Origin: Albidovulum sp.
GTDB taxonomy: Bacteria > Pseudomonadota > Alphaproteobacteria > Rhodobacterales > Rhodobacteraceae
DNA: 44,080 nt
Direction: 5' to 3'
NCBI GenBank assembly: GCA_030837785.1
Contig: JAUQYA010000060.1
Coordinates: 1 to 44,080 of the forward strand
The notes beneath the pieces are model-generated. The model was given only the letters and a program-made list of their open reading frames with translations, did no database searches and was not told where the DNA came from. Within the stretch, counting starts at the first letter, position 1, and each line of letters starts with the position of its first letter. The translations under genes and the position numbers were made by a program. Of this stretch, positions 32,762-40,265 are shown piece by piece.

Positions 32762-33841
32762 TCAGCGGAGCGTGAGCCGCGGCGACGGCTCGGGCCCGCC
32801 GACCTCGCCGATGACGGTCGCATGGGCGAAGCCATGCGCGGCGAAGAGGCCCAGCACCTCCGCCACCGCCGAGGGCGCGCAGGCCGCCAGCAACCCGCCG
32901 CTTGTCTGCGGGTCGGTCAGGAGCGCGCGCTCCGTCTCCGCGAACCCCTCCGGCAGGACGACGCTGGCGCCGTAGCTCGCCCAGTTCCGCCCCGAGGCGC
33001 CGGTGGCGCAGCCCTGCGCCAGAAGGTCGCGCACCCCGTCCATCACCGGCACCCGCCGCCAGTCGATCGTGATCCCGCAGCCGGCGCCGCGCGCGAGTTC
33101 CAGCGCGTGGCCGGCGAGCCCGAAACCGGTCACGTCGGTCAGCGCGTGCACCGAATCCATCCCGGCCAGCTCCGGCCCCGGCGTGTTGAGCCGCGTGGTG
33201 GTGTCGAGCATCAGCCGGTAGGCCGCCTCGCCCAGCATCCCCTTCTTCAGCGCCCCCGACATCACCCCGGTACCCAGGGGCTTGCCGAGGATCAGCGCAT
33301 CACCCGGCCGCGCGCCAGTGTTGCGGCCCACGCGGTCGGGATGGACGAGGCCGAGCGCCACCAGCCCGTAGATCGGCTCGGCCGCGTCGATGCTGTGGCC
33401 GCCCGCCACCGGAATCCCCGCCGCGGCGCAGACCGAGGCGCCGCCTTCGAGAATCCGCGCGATGGTGGCGAGCGAGAGCTTGCCGACCGGCATCCCGACG
33501 ATCGCCAGCGCGAGGATCGGCCGGCCGCCCATCGCATAGACGTCGCTCAGGGCATTGGTTGCGGCGATGCGGCCGAAGTCGAAGGGGTCGTCCACCACCG
33601 GCAGGAAGAAATCCGTCGTCGCCACCAGCGCCTGGGTTTCGTTCAGCCGCCAGACGGCGGCATCGTCGGAATGCGCCGTGCCGACCAGAAGCTCGGGCGG
33701 CAGCGGAAAGCCCGGCATCTTCGCCAACAGTTCCGACAGCACCGCAGGCGCGATCTTGCAGCCGCAGCCGCCGCCGTGGCCGAGCGACATCAGCCGCGGC
33801 TCCGCCATCGCTTCGGTCGCCGTCGCATCTTCCGGTGTCAT
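32762..33841 (-). CDS. selD: Selenide, water dikinase SelD
   Basis: The 359-residue protein makes selenophosphate from selenide and ATP. The glycine-rich active segment H-G-G-G-C-G-C-K has catalytic C26 and K29; cysteine, not selenocysteine, is used. H-S-D-D-A-A-V, T-T-D-F-F-L-P-V-V-D-D-P and the G-G-H-S-I-D and D-V-T-G-F-G-L-A-G-H motifs complete the AIR-synthase fold. ATG 33841 has GAAGGA at 6 bp; the ATG two codons earlier would touch that site. No selA, selB or tRNA-Sec lies in the window; the visible user of its product is mnmH. Confidence 0.96.
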   Translation of the reverse strand: MTPEDATATEAMAEPRLMSLGHGGGCGCKIAPAVLSELLAKMPGFPLPPELLVGTAHSDDAAVWRLNETQALVATTDFFLPVVDDPFDFGRIAATNALSDVYAMGGRPILALAIVGMPVGKLSLATIARILEGGASVCAAAGIPVAGGHSIDAAEPIYGLVALGLVHPDRVGRNTGARPGDALILGKPLGTGVMSGALKKGMLGEAAYRLMLDTTTRLNTPGPELAGMDSVHALTDVTGFGLAGHALELARGAGCGITIDWRRVPVMDGVRDLLAQGCATGASGRNWASYGASVVLPEGFAETERALLTDPQTSGGLLAACAPSAVAEVLGLFAAHGFAHATVIGEVGGPEPSPRLTLR

Positions 33842-33888
33842 GGCCATTCCTTCAAATCCCCGCGGGACGGGCCATCGGCCCGCGCCCC

Positions 33889-34842
33889 TTACGCCCGCCA
33901 GTCGAAGAAGCCCGCCGGCGCCTGCGCCAGCAGTTCCCGCGCCAGGTCGGCGCCGGCCGCCGCGGCGTCGACGACCCCGCAGCGCCGTTCCCCGGCGATC
34001 ACCTCCGACCCGTCGGGCCTGAGAATTTCGCCCCGGAGCCACAGCCCGCCGCCCTCGTGGAGCGCGAGCCCCGCGATCGGCGTCTCGCAGGAACCGTCGA
34101 GCGCGGCGAGGAAGGCGCGTTCTGCCGCCAGCCGCTCGCCGGTCTCCCGGTCGTGGATCGCGGCCAGAAGCCTCTCCGCCCTTCCGTCCGCCGCGCGCCG
34201 TTCGATCCCGATCGCGCCCTGCGCCACCGCCGGTAGCATCTCCTCGGGCTCGATCGCGCTTCTGGCCACCGCCGCCATGCCCAGCCGGTTCAGCCCCGCC
34301 ATCGCCAGGAAGGTCGCCACCGCCACGCCCTCGTCGAGCTTCCTGAGCCGGGTCTGCACGTTGCCGCGGAACTGGACCAGCCGCAGGTCCGGCCGCCGGT
34401 GCGCAAGTTGCGCCCGCCGCCTGAGCGAAGACGAGCCGACGACCGCGCCTTCGGCCAGGTCGGCGAGCCGCGCCACCTCGCGCGAGACGAAGGCGTCGCG
34501 CACGTCCTCTCGCGGCAGGTGGCAGTCGAGCAGGAGGCCCGCGGGCTGGGCGACCGGCATGTCCTTCATCGAATGGACGGCGATGTCGATCCCGCCGGAA
34601 AGCAGCGCCTCCTCGATCTCGCGGGTAAAGAGACCCTTGCCACCGACCTCCTTCAGCGGCCGGTCGGCCGCGATCATTGCACGGTCATCGCCGGTGGTCT
34701 TGATCACCACGATCTCGAAGGCGTCCTCGGGCAGGCCGTGCGCTTCCATCAGGCGGGCGCGCGTCTCGTGGGCCTGCGCCAGCGCCAGCGGCGAACCGCG
34801 GGTGCCGATCTTCAGCGGGGTCTTGGCGTCGGGCATCTGCAT
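33889..34842 (-). CDS. hemC: Hydroxymethylbilane synthase (porphobilinogen deaminase)
   Basis: The 317-residue enzyme joins four porphobilinogens into hydroxymethylbilane. Seen are I-G-T-R-G-S-P-L-A-L-A near residue 12, catalytic D94 in H-S-M-K-D-M-P, the S-S-S-L-R-R-R-A-Q substrate loop and C252 in G-S-C-E-T-P, which holds the dipyrromethane cofactor. It is divergent from hemE across 104 bp, so two heme-pathway genes may share control. A second ATG two codons in (34836) is equally possible; neither has a strong ribosome site. Confidence 0.97.
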   Translation of the reverse strand: MQMPDAKTPLKIGTRGSPLALAQAHETRARLMEAHGLPEDAFEIVVIKTTGDDRAMIAADRPLKEVGGKGLFTREIEEALLSGGIDIAVHSMKDMPVAQPAGLLLDCHLPREDVRDAFVSREVARLADLAEGAVVGSSSLRRRAQLAHRRPDLRLVQFRGNVQTRLRKLDEGVAVATFLAMAGLNRLGMAAVARSAIEPEEMLPAVAQGAIGIERRAADGRAERLLAAIHDRETGERLAAERAFLAALDGSCETPIAGLALHEGGGLWLRGEILRPDGSEVIAGERRCGVVDAAAAGADLARELLAQAPAGFFDWRA

Positions 34843-34946
34843 GGGCCTAGGGCATAGCCGCGACAGATTGCCCGCGCAATGGCCGCAAACGGTGCGCGCC
34901 TTGACATCCCGTCGCAGCCGGGGATCAAAGGGCGGACGGAGGCCCC

Positions 34947-35972
34947 ATGACCAAGACCATCCTCAGCGCCCTCGCCGGCCAGACCCTGCCCGTGCCGCCG
35001 ATCTGGATGATGCGGCAGGCCGGCCGCTATCTGCCGGAATACCGCGCGACGCGGGAGAAGGCGGGGGATTTCCTCACGCTCTGCTACACGCCAGAGCTTG
35101 CCGCCGAGGTGACGCTGCAACCGATCCGCCGCTACGGCTTCGACGCGGCGATCCTCTTTGCCGACATCCTCCTTCTGCCGCAGGCCCTGGGTGCCGACCT
35201 CTGGTTCGTGACCGGCGAGGGGCCGCGGCTCTCGACCATCACCACGCCCGCGGGCCTTGCCGCGCTGAAGCCCGCGGAGGCGATCCACGTGACGCTCGCC
35301 CCGGTCTACGAGACCGTCCGCATCCTCGCCGGCGACCTGCCGAAGGAGGTCACGCTGATCGGCTTCGCCGGCGCGCCCTGGACGGTCGCCACCTACATGG
35401 TCGCCGGCCGCGGCACCCCCGACCAGGGACCGGCGCATGCGCTGAAGGCGGCCGACCGCGCCACCTTCCAGGGCCTGATCGACCTCTTGACCGAAGCCAC
35501 CATCGACTATCTCTCTGCGCAGGTGGAGGCCGGGGTCGAGGTGGTGAAGCTTTTCGACAGCTGGGCGGGCTCGCTCCGGGGGCAGGATTTCGACGACTTC
35601 GCGATGGCGCCGGCGAAGCGGATCATCGCCGCGCTCAAGGCCCGCCACCCCGGCCTGCCGGTCATCGCCTTCCCGCGCGAGGCGGGCGCGCGCTACACCG
35701 GCTTCGCCCGCGCCACCGGGGCGGACTGCGTCGCGCTCGACAATTCGGTCTCGGCCGAATGGGCGGCGGCGAACGTGCAGAAGGACGGCTGCGTCCAGGG
35801 CAACCTCGACCCCGCGCTTCTGGTGACCGGGGGCGAGCGGCTGGTCAGCGAGACCCGGCGCGTGGTCCGCGCCTTCTCCGGAGGCCCGCACATCTTCAAC
35901 CTCGGCCACGGCATCACCCCCGAGGCCGACCCCGACAACGTCCAGCGGATGATCGACGCGGTCCGGGGCTGA
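34947..35972 (+). CDS. hemE: Uroporphyrinogen decarboxylase
   Basis: The 341-residue enzyme removes four carboxyls from uroporphyrinogen III to give coproporphyrinogen III. It has the N-terminal signature P-P-I-W-M-M-R-Q-A-G-R-Y, the F-A-D-I-L-L motif (the Asp that holds pyrrole NH groups), G-F-A-G-A-P-W-T and the C-terminal F-N-L-G-H-G-I-T-P. GGAGG lies shortly before ATG 34947. TTGACA at 34901 could be its -35, but the expected -10 place is poor. It ends convergently with the TetR gene. Confidence 0.97.
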   Translation: MTKTILSALAGQTLPVPPIWMMRQAGRYLPEYRATREKAGDFLTLCYTPELAAEVTLQPIRRYGFDAAILFADILLLPQALGADLWFVTGEGPRLSTITTPAGLAALKPAEAIHVTLAPVYETVRILAGDLPKEVTLIGFAGAPWTVATYMVAGRGTPDQGPAHALKAADRATFQGLIDLLTEATIDYLSAQVEAGVEVVKLFDSWAGSLRGQDFDDFAMAPAKRIIAALKARHPGLPVIAFPREAGARYTGFARATGADCVALDNSVSAEWAAANVQKDGCVQGNLDPALLVTGGERLVSETRRVVRAFSGGPHIFNLGHGITPEADPDNVQRMIDAVRG

Positions 35973-35989
35973 TCGGGCCGGGGCCGATC
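35971..35989. terminator. Short hairpin between convergent hemE and tetR genes
   Basis: GATCGG (35971-35976) pairs with CCGATC (35984-35989) over a 7-base GC-rich loop, in the 24-bp gap of two converging genes. There is no T run on either side, so terminator function is only a possibility. Confidence 0.25.
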
Positions 35990-35996
35990 GCCGGAG

Positions 35997-36629
35997 TCAC
36001 CCCACCCGCCCGGCGTGGCGGCGCAGGAAGGCCGCAAGCTCTGCCTCCGTCACCTCGCGGCCGGTGAATATCGCCACATAGGTCGGGGCGCGCCGAAGCC
36101 GCGCCTCGAGCGTCTCGGCGGTCTCGAGGTCGATGTAGCCGACCTGGGTGAGATAGACCGCGCTCGCGCGCACGTCCGCCTCCTCCTCGCCGTAGCCGTG
36201 CCGCAGGAACATCGCCCTTATCGCGGCGATGCGCGCCGCATCGGCTTCGGCGAAGACGACGCGCAGCGCGGCGTCGGTCCGCGCCCAGTTGCGCATCGCC
36301 CGGTCGAAGGGCGAGTCGAAGAGGTCCGGCGTGATCCAGCAGTCGATCAGGTTCAGCAGCGCCGCGTTGATCGTCGCCTCCGGCAGTTCGGTCTGGCGCA
36401 CCAGGTTGCCGGTGTTCTTCTGCTGCCAGCGCCGCACCAGCGCGTCCAGAAGCGCCTCGCGGTCAGGGAAATGCCAGTAGAAACTGGTCCGCGACAGGCC
36501 GAGGCGGCGGGCGAGCGGCAGGATCTTCACCGCCTCCACGCCGCCCGCAACGAGCATGTCGTAGGCGGCGTCGATCCAGCCCTCCTCGGTGCCGCGCCAG
36601 CCCTGCCCGGTGGGCCTGTCCTCCGCCAT
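35997..36629 (-). CDS. TetR-family transcriptional regulator
   Basis: The 210-residue protein has an N-terminal TetR helix-turn-helix (about 20-65): L-P-L-A-R-R-L-G-L-S-R-T-S-F-Y-W-H-F, then the usual D-R-E-A-L-L-D-A-L. The rest is a helical ligand domain without strong identity. The start at 36629 follows GGGGGTGGAG; the frame runs open much further upstream but that part is antisense to the flavoenzyme gene. It is divergent from the flavoenzyme, with a palindrome (36663-36678) between them, so it most likely represses that operon and itself until an inducer binds. Confidence 0.93.
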   Translation of the reverse strand: MAEDRPTGQGWRGTEEGWIDAAYDMLVAGGVEAVKILPLARRLGLSRTSFYWHFPDREALLDALVRRWQQKNTGNLVRQTELPEATINAALLNLIDCWITPDLFDSPFDRAMRNWARTDAALRVVFAEADAARIAAIRAMFLRHGYGEEEADVRASAVYLTQVGYIDLETAETLEARLRRAPTYVAIFTGREVTEAELAAFLRRHAGRVG

Positions 36630-36662
36630 CTCCACCCCCTTCCGGCTGCATGTCGGTAAAAC

Positions 36663-36692
36663 TCGACACAGGTGTCGATTTTCTTCTATACG
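36663..36692 (+). promoter_or_regulatory. TetR-type operator overlapping a promoter
   Basis: TCGACAC-AG-GTGTCGA (36663-36678) is a perfect 7+7 palindrome, flanked by AAAA and TTTT so that near-symmetry extends to about 26 bp. TCGACA inside it could act as -35, with TATACG (36687-36692) as -10 after 18 bp. It lies 33 bp from the TetR start and 89 bp from the flavoenzyme start. Binding here would block transcription to the right. Confidence 0.65.
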
Positions 36693-36767
36693 ATTCGCCG
36701 AAGTCGGGATAGACCCCGAATCGATCCGCCACCGGACCACCAGAGCCATTCCAAACGGGAGACCGCC

Positions 36768-38807
36768 ATGTCGTCGAACGACCCGCTCCTCCAGCCCTAC
36801 CAGCTGAAGCACCTGACCCTGAAGAACCGGATCATGACCACGAGCCACGAGCCGGCCTACCCCGAGGACGGGATGCCCAAGGACCGCTACCGGCTCTATC
36901 ACCTGGAACGCGCGAAGGCCGGGGTGGCGCTGACCATGACGGCGGGCTCGGCGGCGGTGTCGAAGGACAGCCCGCCGGTCTTCAACAACATCCTCGCCTA
37001 CAAGGACGAGGTCGTCGGCTGGATGAAGCGGCTGACCGACGATTGCCATGAACATGGCTGCGCGGTGATGATCCAGCTCACCCATCTCGGCCGCCGCACC
37101 CGCTGGGACAAGGGCGACTGGCTGCCGGTGGTGGCGGCCGGCCCCTCGCGCGAGCCCTCGCATCGCGCCTTTCCGAAGGTGGTGGAGGACTGGGACATCG
37201 CCCGCATCATCGAGGACTATGCCGACGCCGCCGAGCGGATGAAGGCCGCCGGGCTCGATGGCGTCGAGTTCGAATGCTACGGCCACCTGATGGACCAGTT
37301 CATGTCGCCGCTGACCAACGCGCTTGAAGCGCCCTGGGGCGGCAACCTGGAAAACCGCGCCCGTTTCGCGATGGAGGTGCTCGCCGCCTGCCGCAAGCGC
37401 GTCGGCACCGACTTCCTTCTGGGCATGCGCTACACCGCCGACGAGGCGCATCTTGGCGGCATCACCGAGGAGGAGGGCATCGAGATCGCGCGGAAGTTCC
37501 GCGATTCGGGCCTTGTCGACTTCGTGAACATCATCCGCGGCCGCATCCACACCGATCCGGCGATGACCGACGTGATCCCGATCCACGGCATGAAGTCGGC
37601 GCCGCATCTCGACTTCGCCGGCCGCATCCGCGCCGAGGTCGGGCTGCCGACCTTCCATGCCGCGCGCATCCCGGACGTCGCCACCGCCCGCCACGCCGTC
37701 GCCTCCGGCAAGCTCGACATGGTCGGCATGACCCGGGCCCACATGGCCGACCCGCATATCGTGCGCAAGATCGAGGAGGGTCGCGAGGAGGACATCCGCC
37801 CCTGCGTCGGCGCGACCTACTGCCTCGACCGCATCTACCAGGGCGGCATGGCGCTCTGCATCCACAACCCCGCGACCGGGCGGGAGGAGACGATGCCGCA
37901 CACGATCACGCCGGCGGCGGAGCGCAGGAAGGTGGTGGTCATCGGCACCGGCCCGGCCGGGCTGGAAGCGGCCCGCGTCGCCGCCGAGCGCGGCCATGAG
38001 GTCGTCGTCTTCGAGGCCGCCGACGAACCCGGCGGTCAGGTGCGGCTCACCGCCCGCACCAAGCGCCGGTCCGAGCTGATCGGCATCATCGACTGGCGGA
38101 TGGCGCAATGCGCCGCCCGCGACGTCGACTTCCGCTTCAACACCTTCGCCGAGGCCGGTGACGTGCTGGCCGAGAAGCCCGACGTGGTGATCGTCGCCAC
38201 CGGCGGAATGCCCACGGCGGACGTGATCGAGGCCGGCAACGACCTGACGGTGACCGCCTGGGACATCCTCTCGGGCGACGTGAAGCCCGGCGCCAACGTG
38301 CTCGTCTATGACGACGCGGGCGACCATACCGCGCTCCAGGCGGCGCAGCTCATCGCCGAGGCGGGCGCGGCGGTGGAGATCATGACGCCCGACCGCACCT
38401 TCTCGCCCGAGGTCATGGCGATGAACCTGGTGCCCTACATGCGCGCCCTTCAGGACAGGAAGGCGACCTTCACCGTCACCTACCGGCTCACCAGGGTGGA
38501 GCGCGACGGCAACCGGCTGAAGGCCACGGTGGGATCGGACTACATGGCGCTGGCGAAGGAGGCGTATTACGACCAGGTGGTGGTCAACCACGGCACCCAG
38601 CCGCTCGCCGATCTCTACTTCGACCTCCGGCCCCGGTCGGTGAACCTCGGCGCCGTCGACTACGACGCGCTGATCGAGGGCCGGCCGCAGACGATGGGCG
38701 GCGGGCCGGAGGGGGCCTTCCGGCTCTACCGCATCGGCGACGCGGTCTCGGCCCGCAACGTCCACGCGGCGGTCTATGACGCGCTCAGGCTGGTGAAGGA
38801 CATCTGA
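36768..38807 (+). CDS. Flavin oxidoreductase of the trimethylamine dehydrogenase/2,4-dienoyl-CoA reductase type
   Basis: The 679-residue protein has an N-terminal old-yellow-enzyme FMN barrel (about 1-340; L-K-N-R-I, Q-L-T-H-L-G-R-R, D-G-V-E-F) and C-terminal FAD/NAD Rossmann domains (V-V-V-I-G-T-G-P-A-G-L-E-A near 392). The usual 4Fe-4S site C-x2-C-x3-C-x11-C reads C346-V-G-A349-T-Y-C352 ... C364: the second cysteine is alanine. The sequence resembles enzymes annotated as N-methylproline demethylase and dimethylamine or trimethylamine dehydrogenase, so demethylation of an N-methyl compound is one guess; enoate reduction is another. It is divergent from TetR and 119 bp upstream of a molybdenum hydroxylase on the same strand, so one catabolic unit is likely. 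Confidence 0.88.
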   Translation: MSSNDPLLQPYQLKHLTLKNRIMTTSHEPAYPEDGMPKDRYRLYHLERAKAGVALTMTAGSAAVSKDSPPVFNNILAYKDEVVGWMKRLTDDCHEHGCAVMIQLTHLGRRTRWDKGDWLPVVAAGPSREPSHRAFPKVVEDWDIARIIEDYADAAERMKAAGLDGVEFECYGHLMDQFMSPLTNALEAPWGGNLENRARFAMEVLAACRKRVGTDFLLGMRYTADEAHLGGITEEEGIEIARKFRDSGLVDFVNIIRGRIHTDPAMTDVIPIHGMKSAPHLDFAGRIRAEVGLPTFHAARIPDVATARHAVASGKLDMVGMTRAHMADPHIVRKIEEGREEDIRPCVGATYCLDRIYQGGMALCIHNPATGREETMPHTITPAAERRKVVVIGTGPAGLEAARVAAERGHEVVVFEAADEPGGQVRLTARTKRRSELIGIIDWRMAQCAARDVDFRFNTFAEAGDVLAEKPDVVIVATGGMPTADVIEAGNDLTVTAWDILSGDVKPGANVLVYDDAGDHTALQAAQLIAEAGAAVEIMTPDRTFSPEVMAMNLVPYMRALQDRKATFTVTYRLTRVERDGNRLKATVGSDYMALAKEAYYDQVVVNHGTQPLADLYFDLRPRSVNLGAVDYDALIEGRPQTMGGGPEGAFRLYRIGDAVSARNVHAAVYDALRLVKDI

Positions 38808-38926
38808 TCCGCCGCCGGTCTTTTCCTTTCCGGCCGGATGCGCAATGCTGTCGTGCAAACGGAAGCCCGCGACCAAGGCGCCGCGGGCCCTGGCGATGCC
38901 GGCATGTCCGGTCCGGAGGAAAGACG

Positions 38927-39790
38927 ATGCGATACGTGGCTGCAACAACCGCCCGCGAGGCGGCCGAGGCGCTGGCCGCCGCGGCGGGCGTGACGCGGGT
39001 TCTGGCAGGGGGCACCGATGTTCTCGTCCAGATGAAGGCCGGGCTCGTCGAGCCCGATCTCGTCGTGGACATCAAGAAGATCCCGGGGATCGGCGCGATC
39101 ACCGCCGAAGCCGGCGGTTTCCGCATCGGCGCGGCGGTGCCGAATGCGGCCCTCGGCGAACACGCGGGCGTGCGCGCGCTCTGGCCCGGCGTGGTCGAGG
39201 GCGCGAACCTCATCGGTTCCACCCAGGTGCAGGGCCGCTGCACGATGGCGGGCAACCTCTGCAACGCCTCTCCCGCGGCGGACAGCGTGCCCGGCCTCGT
39301 CGCCGCGAACGCCGTGGCGCGCATCGCCGGGCCGGAGGGCGAGCGCGACTGCCCGGTGGTCGAAATTCCCGCCGGCCCCGGCAAGACCACGCTGCGAAAG
39401 GGCGAGGTGATCACGTCGATCTTCCTGCCCGCCCGGCCCGAGCGCGCGTCGGACGCCTATCTGCGCTTCATCCCGCGGACAGAGATGGACATCGCCGTCG
39501 CCTCGGCCGCTGTCTCGCTGGAACTTGGCGCGGACGGCAGCGTCAAGGCCGCGCGCGTCGCCCTCGGCGCCATCGCGCCAACGGTCGTCGTGGCCGAGGA
39601 GGCGGGGCGCATCCTTGTCGGCACGACGCTCGACGACGACACACTCGCCCGCATGGCGATGGCCTGCGAGGCGGTCTGCAAGCCGATCGACGACAAGCGC
39701 GGCACGGTGGAGTTCCGCACCCGCACCGCCGGCACGCTGGCCAGGCGCACCGCCCTGATCGCCTATGCCCGCGCCGGAGGTCTGAAATGA
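38927..39790 (+). CDS. Molybdenum hydroxylase FAD subunit (second set)
   Basis: The 287-residue CoxM/HcrB-like subunit has FAD motifs A-G-G-T-D-V-L near 27 and the T-M-A-G-N-L-C-N-A-S-P-A-A-D stretch near 105. There is no inserted 4Fe-4S segment as in 4-hydroxybenzoyl-CoA reductase HcrB, so that function is unlikely. GGAGGAAAG lies before ATG 38927. It is first in an M-S-L order, unlike the S-L-M order of the cox set in this window, and its stop overlaps the next start as ATGA. Confidence 0.92.
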   Translation: MRYVAATTAREAAEALAAAAGVTRVLAGGTDVLVQMKAGLVEPDLVVDIKKIPGIGAITAEAGGFRIGAAVPNAALGEHAGVRALWPGVVEGANLIGSTQVQGRCTMAGNLCNASPAADSVPGLVAANAVARIAGPEGERDCPVVEIPAGPGKTTLRKGEVITSIFLPARPERASDAYLRFIPRTEMDIAVASAAVSLELGADGSVKAARVALGAIAPTVVVAEEAGRILVGTTLDDDTLARMAMACEAVCKPIDDKRGTVEFRTRTAGTLARRTALIAYARAGGLK

Positions 39791-40263
39791 AGTCCGTTCC
39801 CGTTTCCACCACCGTCAACGGTGATCCCTGCGAATTCCTCTGCGCGCCGGACGAGACGCTGCTTGACGCTCTCCGGAACCGCCTTGGTCTGACCGGGTCC
39901 AAGGAAGGCTGCGGCACCGGCGATTGCGGTGCCTGTTCGGTCACCCTCAACGGACGGCTGGTCTGCTCCTGCCTCGTCCTCGGGGTGGAGGCCGAAGGGG
40001 CCGAGATCGCCACCATCGAGGGCATGGCGAAGGGCGATGAGCTTCATCCGCTCCAGCGCCATTTCATCGACCACGCGGCACTTCAGTGCGGCATCTGCAC
40101 GCCCGGCATCCTCGTCGCCGCCAGATCGCTCCTGGAGAAGAACCCGGACCCCTCGGACGAGGAGGTGCGCTACTGGCTTGCCGGCAACCTCTGCCGCTGC
40201 ACCGGCTACGACAAGATCATCCGCGCCGTGCAGGCGGCCGCGGCCGAGATGAGGGGGGCCTGA
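39787..40263 (+). CDS. Molybdenum hydroxylase 2Fe-2S subunit (second set)
   Basis: The 158-residue subunit has both 2Fe-2S sites: C42, C47, C50 and C60 in the ferredoxin-like half and C101, C104, C136 and C138 in the helical half (Q-C-G-I-C-T-P-G, C-R-C-T-G). It links the molybdenum subunit to the FAD subunit. It overlaps the FAD gene by 4 bp and ends 2 bp before the large subunit, so the three are translated together. It differs clearly from CoxS at 12098-12583, so it is not a recent copy. Confidence 0.95.
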   Translation: MKSVPVSTTVNGDPCEFLCAPDETLLDALRNRLGLTGSKEGCGTGDCGACSVTLNGRLVCSCLVLGVEAEGAEIATIEGMAKGDELHPLQRHFIDHAALQCGICTPGILVAARSLLEKNPDPSDEEVRYWLAGNLCRCTGYDKIIRAVQAAAAEMRGA

Positions 40264-40265
40264 GC

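Noticed and set aside
34901..34929. Promoter of hemE
   Set aside because: A perfect TTGACA lies at 34901, but the -10 position is a poor match; noted only in the gene entry.
35997..38948. A 983-codon frame that would fuse TetR to a long N-terminal part
   Set aside because: Only the last 210 codons look like a protein, with a good start at 36629; the rest is antisense to the flavoenzyme.
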